A stretch of 64,000 nucleotides of DNA from Ochromonas danica (taxonomy: Eukaryota > Sar > Chrysophyceae > Chromulinales > Chromulinaceae). A model generated the notes under the pieces. The model saw only the letters and a list, made by a program, of their open reading frames with translations. It was not told where the DNA came from and ran no database searches. Within the stretch, counting starts at the first letter, position 1. Each line of letters begins with the position of its first letter. This document shows, in pieces, positions 1 to 12,229 of this stretch. The translations under genes and the position numbers were made by a program. Location of the stretch: NCBI GenBank assembly GCA_015146655.1, contig VKHL01000073.1:62001-126000 (forward strand), given 5' to 3'.

Positions 1-275
1 GCTGTATACTCTGTCTTAGAGACAAGGTAGATATGTAGTGTAGCTTCACATGACAATGAAGGGCAGAATTAATCAATTATTTTCTTATCATCATTATTAA
101 ACAAATGAATAGGATAAGAGAGGATCGTAGAGGAGCCCTCGATGGTAGCGCTTGCACAAGCACTGGCTTTATACAAGAGAGCTGAAGGGAAGTCAGGGTG
201 GTAACATGAAGGAGGAGGAGGAGGAGGAGGAGGTAGTGATGGAGGAGAAGGAGTGGAAGGGAGGTGGCGAGAAGG
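1..275. other. 3' flank of the E2 gene, GGA-rich
   Basis: This stretch lies downstream of the UBE2W-like gene. It holds a purine-rich GGA-type simple repeat around positions 207-235. The small open frames on both strands here are low-complexity and show no family motif, so I call no gene. Confidence 0.5.
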
Positions 276-913
276 TCAGACGTTGTCGTCGTGGTAGAGG
301 AAGCGCGTCTGCTTGGGGGTGGCGCGGGGCATGCGCGAGTACGTCTCGTCATCATGCGGACGCACCTTGATGGTGGCTGACGAGAGCATAGAAAGCAAGG
401 AGAGGCAGATCGAGTGCACGGTGAGAGCGGGCGACCAGTCATCACCCAGGATGTTGAGGCAGATGTGGCCGTTGGAGTAAATGTGCGAGTGCACTGGCAC
501 AGGCTGCAGGAAGATTACCTCTGGCGAGTCTGACACACCGCGCTTCATCAACTAAGGCATGAAAGGAGCAGGAGGAGCAGGAGGAGTGTGTTTACCTATG
601 GGGTACTCCTCAGAGAAACGCACTCGCACAGTGAAGCGCTCGCCCGCGTAGAGAGTGCCTTCCGCGCCTGAGAAGGAGACCTGCCACTCGCTGGGAGACT
701 GCACGGAGAGCGTGAAGACGCTTCCCTCAGAAGCACTTTCTTCCATAAACTTCTCTATTTCCTGCTCCATCCGCACAAGAGGCCGAAAGAAGACAGAAGA
801 AGAGTGAGCGATGATGGTCTAGAGAATGAAGAGGTCTGCAGCAGGAGGAGGACGCGACTCACCTTTTTAATCCTTCGTGACGCTCTGCCATCAGCAGTGG
901 CTAGCTTGATCAT
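276..913 (-). CDS. UBE2W: UBE2W-like ubiquitin-conjugating enzyme E2
   Basis: Three exons read on the minus strand: 913-863, 761-596 and 529-276, joined by GT-AG introns of 101 and 66 nt. The joined product is about 156 residues, close to the 151 of human UBE2W. The splice at 595/530 restores the E2 core YPIDSPEVIF. The third exon carries HIYSNGHICLNIL, in which Cys is the thioester cysteine, then DDWSPALTV, and it ends in YHDD as in the UBE2W family. UBE2W enzymes attach ubiquitin to protein N-termini; that role is family knowledge and was not seen here. The first exon (17 codons) is short but in frame, and its acceptor could shift by one codon. The gene was hidden because each exon alone is short. 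Confidence 0.9.
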
Positions 914-1222
914 GATCTCTCTTGCTCTGTTTCTTCGTCTCTTTCTGCTCTCTCAGCGGCAGAAGCTTCTCAGAGCCCAAAAGAGAGAGAGAAGCCAGAT
1001 AGACAAATGGCCAGATTCTGGCGCTCTATGAGGGTTGGAGTGATCGCATGGTTATGTTTGATTAAGCCTCGTCCATGAGCGATGGTCATCTAATCCATGC
1101 AGGGTTTTCGATGATATGAACGTAACAGAGCTAGGCGCGTGTCAAAAGAAGGCGCATTTAGATATATACAAGAGAAGTCATCCCAAGGAATCAACGATGA
1201 TGCTACAATGTACTGGAAGCAA
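914..1222. other. Intergenic, nothing recognised
   Basis: About 310 bases lie between the start of the E2 gene and the 3' end of the coiled-coil gene. This must contain the E2 promoter. I see no conserved element, RNA or extra exon. Confidence 0.4.
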
Positions 1223-2918
1223 CTAGAAGATGTTTGTGGGCCTAGATCTTGCTGTGTACATGGTGTTCTGCACTCGATCCAATACTTTGCTCATCAGTGC
1301 AGGGTCTTGCTCTAGCTTCTTTAAAGTCGACTGTCGCAGACAACATGTGGTATTAGCGATAATTTTGCCTATAGTATATACCATGGGGACTGACCTCATT
1401 TTGCTTGCTGTCAATATTCAAAAGCTCGTCACGTTCCTTCCTCTTGCGCTCTTGCGCCAAGCGAAGTTGCTCATCAAGATCTAATCGCATTTCGAGGCGC
1501 TTAAGTCTCAGCTCTTCAGCTTCCTTGCGCTGTTTCGACCGCTGCTGAGCTGCCTCCTCTTCCAGGCGTAGTCGGGTCTCTAAAGCCAACAAACGCTCTC
1601 TTTCACGAGCTTGGTGCTTACTCTCCACCATTTGCAGGTTCTCTCGCATGCTGTCTTGAATCTTCTTGCGACGCTGCTCATTTTTCAAACGCTCTTGCTC
1701 TTGTTCCAGGCGATCTTTCTCCGCCAGCTTTTGGAGCATTAAACGCTCACTCTCTTGTTGTTGCTGCTGCAATTTGGCTGCCACTTTGGTCTCGTAAGAA
1801 TTCGAAAAGCGCTGCATTGTATCCATACGCGTCTGGAAAGCACTTGACCGTTGGCGCTCTTCCTCTTCGAGCCTTTTCTCGTGTTCTCTCGCCAAGCGCT
1901 TATCTTCCTCCTGACTCTCTCGCAGAGCTTGCTCCTTAATGCGTTTGTTTGCCTCGTTCTCGGCAAAGAGGGCATCTCTCATGGCACGCTGTCTTTCGCG
2001 TTCTTGTCGCCGCTGCTCTTCTTCCTCATCAATCAGACGCTGTGCACGTGCCATCTCGACCTTCTCTTGCGCGATCTTAAGAGCGCGTTCCTCTTCGCGT
2101 TGCCTTCGACGCTCGTCGATTTGTTGCTGACGCAGTTGGCGCTCACTCAGCAAATGTTCTTCTCGTTTGCGTTTCTCCTGTTCCATCTGCTGCTCGTAGG
2201 TGGAGACCGTCGTCTTGACAGCCTCAAGAGCCACTCGCTTTTGTTTGCGCTCATCTTCTTGAAGCTGACGGTGCTGCTGGAGTTGAGTATCTAAGGCAGC
2301 ACGTAGTTGGGCTCTGCGCTCAGCTTCTTTCCTGGCAGCCTCGCTGCGCTGATTCTCTTCCTCCACTTGTTGCAACGAATTGGAGACTAAGGACCAGTCC
2401 TGCTCGGCAATACGATGTAATGAAGCTACCGGATTGCTGGCATCCTTTCCTTGTCTGGTGTCCCTCGCCTCTTGCTGCTCCAGTTGCTGTTGTCGCAGCC
2501 TTTGCTCCTCTAAGCGAGCCATCTTTTCCATCTTACGAGCCTCCTTGACGGACACTTTGATTGCCTCCGTCTTGATGCGAATGTCACTTTCGAGTTCGGA
2601 GATGTGCGCTTCTGCATCACGTGCGTTGACGAACGAATTGACGAACTCGTGGATGCATTCCTTGATGGTGTTATTGATGGAAGAGTGGTCATTCTTCAGG
2701 CCGTACTTGCCAATAAATTGATGCTGGAGAAGGCTTTCAAGACGGCTCTTCTTGGCATTATTGTCCTCGCGCTGCAGGACATTCAAGGCAGCTCGTTGGG
2801 TTTTGCTTGTGAGATGGTTGGCATCCAGGATGTGCTTGTGTCGATTGCTCAGTGGCTCGATGATATTATGCGCTGCGGGAGAAGCGAATCCTTTCAGTTC
2901 TTTGGGAAGACTCTTCAT
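1223..2918 (-). CDS. Coiled-coil protein, TPH (trichohyalin-plectin homology)-like
   Basis: Exon 1 runs 2918-1395 and exon 2 runs 1330-1223, joined in phase 0 by a 64-nt GT-AG intron, giving about 543 residues. The frame is open further upstream but has no earlier ATG, so I start at the ATG at 2918 (MKSLPKELKGF). Residues ~1-90 form a globular-looking head. The rest is an almost continuous E/R/Q/K-rich coiled coil with strings such as ERQRAMRDALF and EEERQRSSAFQTR, typical of TPH-family proteins of cilia and centrosomes (MNS1, trichoplein, CFAP45/53 type). A ciliary role would fit the ATAT1 gene in the window but is inferred. The exact orthologue is not identified. Confidence 0.7.
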
Positions 2919-2975
2919 TGTCCTTCGTTCAACTTCTCTATTTTTCAGTTTACTTACCCTAGGACTGTTCTCCAA

Positions 2976-3202
2976 TGAATGCGAGGGCTGTGAAGTGGAA
3001 GTGCAACGGCTTTTGTTGGCGAAACCGTTACATCGCCTAAAACACTGTCTTATCCAGAAACGCGTTTCTGTCGTTGTCAGCGAAGGTAACTGCTGCTGCT
3101 GGGTTTACCTTTACAGCATTCAAAGAGATCTCACCGCCAGTACAGCATGGCAAGGATGATCTCTTATCTCTAAGTGAAGAGTGAGCTATCGTATTATTTA
3201 TC
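2976..3202. promoter_or_regulatory. Divergent promoter region
   Basis: The coiled-coil gene (minus) and the large TPR/IQ gene (plus) start on opposite sides of this short gap, so both promoters should lie here. No TATA-like box or other element stands out by eye. Confidence 0.3.
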
Positions 3203-6200
3203 ATGTGGTCTTCGAACCCGAAGTCTTCTACCGCAGCCAAGCCTTCACAATTGAAGAGGAGCAAGACCCAAGTGGTCAAGTCTCACACTTTCGCCGTACG
3301 GCCACCCAAGAGGACACGTCACCAACAGGCTGTGCACCAAGGCGTCTCTCGATTGTCCTTTGTCAACAGTTGCAATGTCTCGCTGGACGTGCTGCTCAAT
3401 GAGGTGAAGCTGAGCTCCTCCCATAGTGACTTTGTGCAGTGATAGTGACTGACTGACTGACTGACTGACTGACTGACACTAACCTGTTTGTGTGAATATG
3501 TACAGGTGAGACAAGCTTCGACTCAGCCAGACTCTTCGATACTCAACCAGATCCTTGAGTTGACTCTCGCCCTGGCCGAGAGATCGACTTGCACCAACGC
3601 TCACCGCTTCCTCGCCCTCTCCCTCGCTCTGCATGAGTGGATGGAGACGCACGGAGCGGCTGGGAGCGTGAAGAATGACGAAGAATGGCCTGAAAAGCAT
3701 CTCTTCCTCGCCCGCAGCCACCTCGTAGTCTGGAGGAGGCAGGGGCCGGCAGGCGAGGCCATCCATCTGGAAGAGGCGCAGCGGCGCTTTGAGAAGCACT
3801 TCGAGCGTCACCCTCTCTGGCCGCACGCCAAGGACTGGATAGCCCATATGCGCTGTCTGCTCTACTTGGGAGAGTTGCAGACGGCGCTGCGAGTGGCGCA
3901 GCAGTTGGTGCAGCGCTTCGACAACCACGCGCGACTGCCGGATTTCCACTTTTACGCTGGCGTCATCTGCAAGGCACTTCACCTCCACGATAAGGCCAGC
4001 GACCATTTCTTTGAAGCCATGCAGATCGGACCTCCACGATTCTTTTCTTCTTCCGAGATCATCACAGTGATCTCTCGCAATCTGGAAGAGATGAATGTTG
4101 GCGTGGGGGGAGAGGAAGATGTGGGCGAAGCCTATCGCATGGTCTACGAAGACCTCGTGCAGAACGAGACCTTGCCTAGTGATTTTTCCTATGAGGACTG
4201 GGTTGGCCATGCCTCGACATGGATAACTCTTGGCGACAAGTGCGCGATGCACGAGATGTTTCCCCTCGCCACTGACTTCTACTCCCTCGCGCTGCTGCTT
4301 GACCCCGACGCCTTCCAACGCCCCGCATTGTGGTACCGTATGGCCAAGGGCTCTTACCTCTGTCACCGCAGTTCCGATGCCCAGCTGGCGGTGCAACAAG
4401 CCTTGTCTCGTTTGCGGCCTGACCATCCGCAATACGGCCAGCTGGTCTTCGCTCAGACTGTCTGGAACAACCCCCCGCCCAGCCACTTCCTGTCACTCTT
4501 ACGTCAACCCACCGTACAGCCCATTCTTGATGAGATCGGCGCCGCGATATTGAGGGATAATCTGCACATCCTGCGCACTCAGGCGATCTATCGCGGCTAT
4601 GTCAGTCGCTCTCTGCGCGGCCTGCAGGGAGAGGATCGTTACCGCTTCTTTCGAGCTCGCATGGGCGTCTATCTCGTCACCTACACACCTATCTTATGGG
4701 CCTATCCAGTCTTCCTCACTGTTCGAGGCAATCGCTATGGTGTGGTTAGGAAGGTTTTGCTCTTCGACGTGCGCACTAACGAGCGCCGCAGCCTCACATT
4801 CTCCACACCCCTTGTACCCCCTCCTCACTTGCCTCTGTCAGACCTCAAGCTCTCTTTGCATGTCAGGCGACCTCCCCTCTCTCCTCAAAAACTGCAGCGC
4901 ATACGTCGTCATCTCTCGAACCCATCGGGAGAAGGAGAAGCAGCAGGAGCAGGGGAAGGAGACGGAGAGGATGCTGTCAGTCTTCATTCAGGCCACGAGT
5001 CTCTAGGGAGTCAAACCAGCCAACCCTCTAGCCAGCTGGAGCTCCTCATCAAGTACACCAGCCAAAGCTCAGGTGCGTATGTCTACAAGAAAGTCTATCT
5101 GACCTTCCGCAGCCCCGCAGAGGGAAGTGGTGAGGTAGTGCCCATGCTGGACTATGACGATGTCAGCGCAACGAGTGGCAATGCGAGTCAAGTTGGTGAA
5201 CTCACTAGGCAGAACAGCACGACAACGAGTGCCATTTCTTTCCCTGAGGACCCCGTCGCCGCGGCTGCTGCCCTCCCACTACCTCTCACTCCCTCTCTCA
5301 TTAGCAGACAGAGCACTCTCCGTGACCTTGTGCTAGAAGATGATGTGCGCTCCACTGCCACCTCCCGCCATGATGACAATGTGTATCAAGAAGAGGCTGA
5401 GGAGGAGGAGGGCATGACGATGTTACCGCCAGGCGTTGGCATCGCCTCGATGTCTGTCAGTCCTCTTCCCCCTTCTCTTGATGCTCCAAACGACCAGAAC
5501 TTCATGGCTGAAGACATGGATGGCAATCCCTTAGGCACGATCTACACGAACATCGCCCGCCACGTGGTGCTGAGGAGAGGCTTCTGCTACCAGAACAAGT
5601 TCTACCTGGTGCAGGTCATCAACGACCAAGACATCACGCAGCTCAACTTCCTGCAAGTCAATTCCAATCGCATCTTTATGTTCCTCACGTTACGCGAGTA
5701 CTTGCCCATTCTGTCTCAGCCGAGTCATCCTCGCGCTGCAGTCTCTGAGGAAGGCGAAGGCGGCTGGTTCGAGAGGCAGTGGGGGCGACTCCTGCAGAGC
5801 CTGTACGACCATCCGCTGCTGCATGACCTCATTGCAGGTCGAGAAAGCGATGACTTGAGCTCGTTGACCCACACAGCTACAGATCTACCCGCTGATCCAG
5901 CACTACCTCCTGCTGCTACCACTACCGCTGCTACCGCTTCATTGGATACCATGAGCACAACCTCGTCACACACTTCCTCCATTGCCATTCTGAGTCAGTC
6001 ACCAGATGATTGTATCTACACCTACAGCCCAGCGTTAGTGGCCACGGGACTGACTGAGATCGAGGAGGAGGAAGAAGGCCGTGCGATGGAGGGAGTGCTG
6101 TGGTCTTGCCATGCCCGCAGACTGCCCCATAACAATGGAGCCATGGTCATCCTTGTGGACCCACAGAATAGACCTATCTTTGGCCCAGCATTTGAAGTGG

Positions 6201-9200
6201 TGGAGAGTGACGGACCTGCAGCAGGCGAGGGTCAGCAGGAGGAGGAGGAGGAGGTCATGAGCGATCTGCACAGCGAGGTAGTGCCTTCTGTGTTGTACTC
6301 AATGCTTCCTCAACATGTCCTAAGCGACATGCAGAGTGAGATTGTTCCGTCAAACTTGCAGTCTATCATTCCTTCCCGCCGAGCCTCTCTAGAGGAAGCT
6401 GGCGGCTCCTCTGCTACCCCTGCTACCTCTCTTGGAGGTGATCGTCCTTCCTTGTGGATGACGGACCAAGACAGCGACATGGTTCAGTTGCGTATGGGAG
6501 GAGAGCTGGAGAATGATTCTCGCACAGCCACGGCCTTGGCGAGTGAGGCCAGCGTGTTCTCCGCTACCCTGTGGCTGTCCGTCGACCCCGCCGTCTTCCA
6601 CCAACTCGCAGAGGACTGCATGGCTGAAGTCATCCACAAGGCCATCGTCTACACGGTCTCTATGGAGATGGTGCACAGTTACCTTTCCTCTGGCGCTAGT
6701 CGAGGCTTGCAGCGCATCCAATTGGAGCGACAACAGCAACAAGAGCTACTACTACAGCAGCAGCGGGAGCAGGAGGAGGAGGAAGCCAGGCTAAGGCTGA
6801 AGAAAGAGCAGGAGGAAAGAGAAGAGCAGCTGCGAGTGGCTGAGGAAGAAGAAGTGGAGAGGAGAAGTGCAGTGCAGGGTGTGCTGCATGAGATAGTGCA
6901 GGCCGTTGACTTGCGAGTGACAACAGAGGAGGAGGAGGAGAGGAAGAGAAAGGAGGAAGAAGAAGAAGCAGAGAGGAAGAAAAGGGAAGAAGAAGAAGAA
7001 GAAGAGGAATGCGCTGCCTATGTTCCGCGGAAGATCACATCGAAGATCAACCTTTACAGCCGCGCTTTCTACCAGAGCAAAGACTCGTCAGTGCCTCCCT
7101 TCAAGTTCTACCAGAGAAAGCAGCCCTTCTGCTCTGTCCTGCCCGAAATTGACCCTCTCTCACACGTTCTCCTGTCCCCGCCTATCACAGCCGTGCCTGC
7201 TGACGCTCCCATAACAACAATTGCTGGCGAAGATGGCCTAGGCGCTGGCCCTGGCCTGGGCCTTGGCATGGCGGCCAAGACTCTGAGCAGAGGAAAAGAA
7301 AAAGAAGGCGGACAGTCGTTCTTCAGTCGCTCTCTGCCCTCTACTGCTGGAAGACAAGGTAGTAGTCGACCCAGCACTACCGCATCTGCTCGCAGCAGCA
7401 GCAGACCTGTGACAGCAGCCAGCAGATACATGGGCGAAGGCAATCGATACAGTCCGTCCAAACTGCTGCGGTCTAGACCTCAGTCTTCTTCCTTAGCAGC
7501 CTTGCCTGACGAAGCCTTTGCAACCGCAGATTCGTTGAAGAGTGCGCTGTCGGCATTGAGAGGAGAGAGTGGACAGGCCTTTGGAGAGGAGCAGGAGGAG
7601 GAGGAAGACGACCTCGCCTTCCTCAAGCGCATCACTTCGACTTCTCCTAAAGCTGCCAATGGCACTAATTCAGCACGACAGAGCAGGACTCGACCCAACA
7701 GCAGCCAGCTGAAGGACTTCGATATGAAGGCTGTGGACCCCTTCGTTGTCTCGGAGCTCTCGGCTCTCTGTCTGTCTGACAACTACCACCTCCACCACCT
7801 CCACCAGCAGCAGCAGTTTCTACCTTCCTCTGCCTCTACTACCCAGCGGATGGCCAATACCAATACTGTCGCGAAGAGGAAGAATGGCAGCAGCAAGCGT
7901 GCACCTTCTCTTCAAGAGGCGCAGATCAAAGACGAGCTTTACGCGAAGACTTTGGCTCAGGTGCGCAAGTTGGGCTACACGCCCAGCATAATGGACATCA
8001 GCGTGGAGACTAGCTCGATGCTAGACATGGAAGACACCAATAACAACAACAATCATCCTGTTGCTGCTACTCACACCACCGCTGGGGACAACAACAACAA
8101 CAACAACAACAGCAACCACAATAATAATAACAATCGGTCCTTTAACTACACCTTCAACAACGCCTATCTCTCCGACTCTCACAGTGCTGGTAGTCTTAAT
8201 ATGGACACCGACACCTTAGACCTCGAGACGAAGAAGCGCCGTCTCTGGGCCTATGCCGCCTATTGGCAGAAGAAGCTGTTGTCGTTCATCAAATACCACG
8301 CGGGACTCAACAGCAACGTCTATCAGAGCATCCCGTCCATCGCTCAGCTGACTGCCTATAACATCGAGAGCGACAGTCTGGACAGTGTGCAGAGTCTAGA
8401 CAGTGTGACGGAAGAGATCAGGAGGTTCATGGAGAAGCATCCGTTAAATCGCGCACCGTCTGCGCAGGTCAAGGCGAGGGAAGGCGAAGGCGAAGCGTCT
8501 GCTGCCCAGCAGGATGCCAAGATGCATCGCCCGCCTTTCTGGCTGCTCAAGAAGCAATTGCGCATTCTCTCTCGAGCGCTAAGCATGACAATGACTTCAA
8601 GCATATACGACCTCTGTGCCTCTACGACAGGTGCTGATATGGAGAAGCATCGCAAACGAGTCTTCATTGACAAACCCGCCAAGCCTCACAAGCGAAACTT
8701 CATCAAAGAGAACGTCGGCTTATACAGCAGTCGCACTCATCGGAACGTCTTCGAGGAGCAATTCAAAGAGCAGTTGAAAGCACAACTGAAGAAGAAGAAG
8801 GAAGCGGAAAGCAAGGCCATGGATCCCTTCTTCGATGTTACAACTGATGCCACTAACCCTTCCTTGTCCTCTTTCCTGGACAAAACTGCGGAGGAGATTA
8901 TGGAAGACAAGGGCACGTTGTCTGTGGAGGAGATGATCTGCGCCTTAGCAGAGACCAAAGGAAGTGTGGGAGAGGTAAGCACGACGACTTATTACCGCAG
9001 TGTTTGACTGTTGACTGTTATTGATGATGATGACCTGCTTGGTGGATGATAGGTCATATTGAGACTACAAGACCACTCCTTGGAGTTCTTGAGTGAGATT
9101 CAGTTAGTCGTGGCTAGCTTGGATATTCGCCAAATGGTTTTGAGTTTCCGCGGAGGAGAATACGTCTTCGAGCGAGACCGCCAGCCATTATTGCGCACGA

Positions 9201-10486
9201 CCTTCGCCTCTTCTTCGCCTTCTCCCAAGCGACCTGCCACCACGTCCGCTTTGCCTTCTGCCACAATCAAACTGAGCGAGACAGTCCATCGAGATGACAC
9301 CATGTGGATGGACGCCAAGAAGGTCGTGGTGTTGGAGCGCAGCTTGTCTCGTAAACGAATGCTCGACGGATTACAAACTCTTCCGTCTCGCTCAGCCTCG
9401 GTTACTCTTGCGGACATGTTTCGTCAGAAGGATACTGCAGTCTTGGAGACGTTGTTTGATGCTGACGAGGTGGTGGACCACAGCAACAGTCTCAGTGGCA
9501 GTCCGATGAGATCGTTGTCTGAGGTGGGGAAGCGCCCATCCAAGGCCACGGGTCTCATGATCTTGCCCAAGATACCAACTCCGTCTGAGCGAGCAGGACA
9601 CAGCAAATTGGTACAAGGCCGTGCTTCCTTTGTCCCTATTGGGCGAGCTAGTCGCAGTCCTTCCTATATCGAGTCCACCTCTCCCAGTCGACGTGTTTCC
9701 ACTGCAGAGCAACGACACAGTCCAACCATGCGCAGCTGGGCTTCGAGGGCTTCCTTCGGAGGAGAAAACAAACCTCCTCGCTCTGCTCCAGGCTCGCCGA
9801 AGTTTCGGACCTCATCGCCTCGTCCTTTCTCGCCGTCCACAAACACAAACAATGCCCAACCGTTCTCATCATACACGACTCCCGATGGCCAACATCTTCT
9901 GGACATCGAAGCCATTCGTGAGAACTTCTTACGAAGCTTTGTTCTGGAAACAGAGTCTAAAGAGGTAGAGACGGCCAGTCAGCCTTCATCGAAGGGTCGA
10001 GGCATGCATCGCTCGGTAAGCTTTGCAGACGATGCGCTGGTCAATCCCTCCCCAAGTCAACCGGTGGAACCCTCCCCTGTCGTGGATGCTGCTGCTGTTC
10101 CCCAAACGACCATCTTCCCTGCTGGTGAGTCTATTGAACGAGATAATCATATTTCAGCACTTCGTGTGGGCTTTGAGGAGTCAGACGTGGTGGAGGAAGC
10201 AGCGGGTGTGTTGCTTGCGATGCCTATTGAGACAGACCAACCGTCCAGCGACGAACCCTTCCATCTGCCCAAACTGGTGCGCAAGCCAACGTCTCGAATG
10301 ACGGACAAAGTGCTGAACGAGCTCTTCAACGATTACTCTGCTCTACCCACTGCTGTCCTCAATCGAAGAGACGAGCGCCGGGTGGAAGTGGAGGAGACTT
10401 TGTTGCGCTCTAACAAACTTTACTTGCGCCAACCCATCGAGCGCAAGATCGCCAAACTAACACGAATGCAGTCGACATTCTTTTAG
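3203..10486 (+). CDS. Very large TPR-like/IQ-motif low-complexity protein
   Basis: Three exons are proposed. Exon 1 starts at the ATG at 3203 and ends at 3403 (GAG|GTGAAG) or 3433 (phase 0 either way). Exon 2 is 3506-8974 and exon 3 is 9053-10486. GAG|GTAAGC and GATAG|GTC join exons 2 and 3 in frame, so the stop near 9005 lies in an intron. The product is about 2,370 residues. The first ~350 residues are helical and TPR-like. An IQ-type calmodulin-binding motif, TQAIYRGYVSR, sits at 4577-4609. Further on come acidic and Ser-rich linkers, a Q/E/R coiled coil (~6720-7010) and an Asn-rich tract (~8080-8135). The C-terminal third is rich in Ser-Pro and Arg-Ser. I do not recognise the family; a cytoskeletal or flagellar scaffold is a guess. 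Confidence 0.75.
3447..3478. repeat. (GACT)n microsatellite in intron 1
   Basis: About seven perfect GACT units lie within the first intron of the large TPR/IQ gene, between the two candidate donor sites and the acceptor at 3503-3505. Confidence 0.85.
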
Positions 10487-10713
10487 ACGAGATATATGTG
10501 TTACAATGCTGCTGCTCTGGTTATTGTTGTTATTGTTACTCTATTCTGTGATCGCATGAGTTGATGTAGACAGCAGCTTTGCTATCATTGTGTTTGTATC
10601 ACATTTCCTGGATTTGTTGTTAACTACCTCGCAGGACTCACTCAGATAACCACGAATTCAGCAGTTTTAACCCTTCTTTCCCTGCCAGCGTAGTCTTAGA
10701 AAGTGAGTGGAAG

Positions 10714-11631
10714 ATGATTGCCTCTTTTCTTCTTCTCTGCTGCCTCATGACCTCTTTGGCTCTTGCAGTGGCTTGGAGAGGTTCGTCTTGTTCTTCCTCT
10801 TCTTTACGACGAGCACGATGGCTGTCCGTGACAATGAATGCCGTCTCTCATGCTTCCAACAAGGACCTCCCAGCCCAAGCCTGTCCCTCTCTCGCAACTG
10901 GCTCCATGCCAAAGCACGTCGCCTTTATCATGGATGGCAATGGGCGATGGGCACAGAGGCAAGGCCTGGGTCGCTGTGCGGGGCATCTGCGCGGAGCCGA
11001 GGCCACAGTCAACATCGTGCAAACCACTTTTGCCTGCGGCGTGCGCTACGTCACTCTCTACCTCTTCTCCACTGAGAACTGGAAGAGACCATTCGTAGAA
11101 GTGGAGAACATCATGTTTCTATTGGAAGACTTCCTCTCTCGCTTTGATGACTACCTGCAGAGGCAGAAAGTGCAACTCAAGACGATCGGCCAGAGAGACA
11201 AACTCTCGCCGAAGCTGCTGGATCTGCTGGACAAGGTGGGATACCACCCACAAGCTAACGAAGAGGAGGAGGAGGAAGAAGAGCGTGTTCTCTGCCTCGC
11301 CCTCTCCTATGGAGGTCGAGATGACATCGTGCAGGCCTGCCAGCAGCTCTTGCAAGAAGGAATCGATCCGTCACGTCTCGACGAAGATCTCTTGCGCCAA
11401 TACACTGCCTTGGGTCGTGCTGGCCTGCCAGACCCTGACTTGGTGGTGCGCAGCAGTGGTGAGAGGCGGTTGTCGAACTTCTTGCTGTACAATGTCGCCT
11501 ACTCGGAACTCGTCGTCACGTCCACTTTGTGGCCAGATGTCAGCACTGAGGAAGTGAAGGCGATCTTGACGAACTATGCTAGTCGAGAAAGACGATATGG
11601 CGGTCTGCCTTCCTCTTCATCTTGTGGTTGA
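10714..11631 (+). CDS. cis-Prenyltransferase (UPPS/DHDDS family) with signal peptide
   Basis: This is a single-exon gene of 305 residues. The family signature HVAFIMDGNGRWA contains the catalytic Asp of the diphosphate-binding loop. LYLFSTENWKR and the C-terminal SGERRLSNFLLYNVAYSEL match the conserved regions of the family. The enzyme condenses isopentenyl diphosphate onto an allylic primer to make polyprenyl diphosphate for dolichol-type glycan carriers or plastid isoprenoids. About 60 residues precede the core, starting MIASFLLLCCLMTSLALAVAW, a good signal peptide followed by a Ser/Arg-rich stretch. That looks like a bipartite plastid presequence or an ER signal. A poly-Glu insert (codons near 11265-11283) interrupts a variable loop. 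The ATG at 10714 is the first in frame. Confidence 0.93.
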   Translation: MIASFLLLCCLMTSLALAVAWRGSSCSSSSLRRARWLSVTMNAVSHASNKDLPAQACPSLATGSMPKHVAFIMDGNGRWAQRQGLGRCAGHLRGAEATVNIVQTTFACGVRYVTLYLFSTENWKRPFVEVENIMFLLEDFLSRFDDYLQRQKVQLKTIGQRDKLSPKLLDLLDKVGYHPQANEEEEEEEERVLCLALSYGGRDDIVQACQQLLQEGIDPSRLDEDLLRQYTALGRAGLPDPDLVVRSSGERRLSNFLLYNVAYSELVVTSTLWPDVSTEEVKAILTNYASRERRYGGLPSSSSCG

Positions 11632-12229
11632 TAGATATCATCGCACCGTATGACAGACATGATGATGATGATGATGATGATGATGAAGTGTGGCTGATGC
11701 TGACCATCCAAGGAGAATATAAGAGACATGGCATGAGACATGGCATGAGTTACAGACACAATCCAAGGAGAATAACGTGCGATGGTCTTTACAGTGTTCG
11801 TGAAGATTGTTCATCATCTTCTCTCATAGAGGACCCCTGAAGACGTTTGAATTATAGGCGTACAACCACTGCTGATTAAATTAAGAATTGCTCTAATTAG
11901 CAGTGAGAAAGAAAGCTTGTGGTCTATCCGAATGTCTTCCATGTGGCATGCCCCGATTGATTCGATTTGATGCAGGAGATCATCCACACAACACAGCCTG
12001 AGCTGATCACACACTGTACGATGAGGACAAAGACAAAGCAGGGCAAGGCAATGAACTGACTCTCAATGCAACCACTCCACAGTAAGCGCTCACTCACAGG
12101 TTAGGAGAAGAGGCAATAAACGCCTCGCGGAGGATACGTAAGATAGACGACACCTAGACTACATACAGTACACCTAGACTACATACAGAAACAACGGAGG
12201 GACTGCTGACTGCTGGCAGCTAGACTAGA
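11632..12229. other. Intergenic with simple repeats
   Basis: No gene is seen. It contains an ATG/GAT microsatellite at ~11659-11686, two copies of ATCCAAGGAGAATA (~11706 and ~11762), a doubled GACATGGCATGA unit, and a ~20-bp direct repeat (ACACCTAGACTACATACAG twice, ~12149-12188). It separates two convergent genes. Confidence 0.5.

Noticed and set aside
3479-4486. 335-codon open frame on the minus strand
   Set aside because: It lies wholly opposite the TPR-like exon of the large plus-strand gene and shows no family motif; a shadow frame.
8975-9052. Stop at ~9005 splitting the large gene in two
   Set aside because: GAG|GTAAGC and GATAG|GTC flank a 78-nt intron that joins the two open frames in phase 0.
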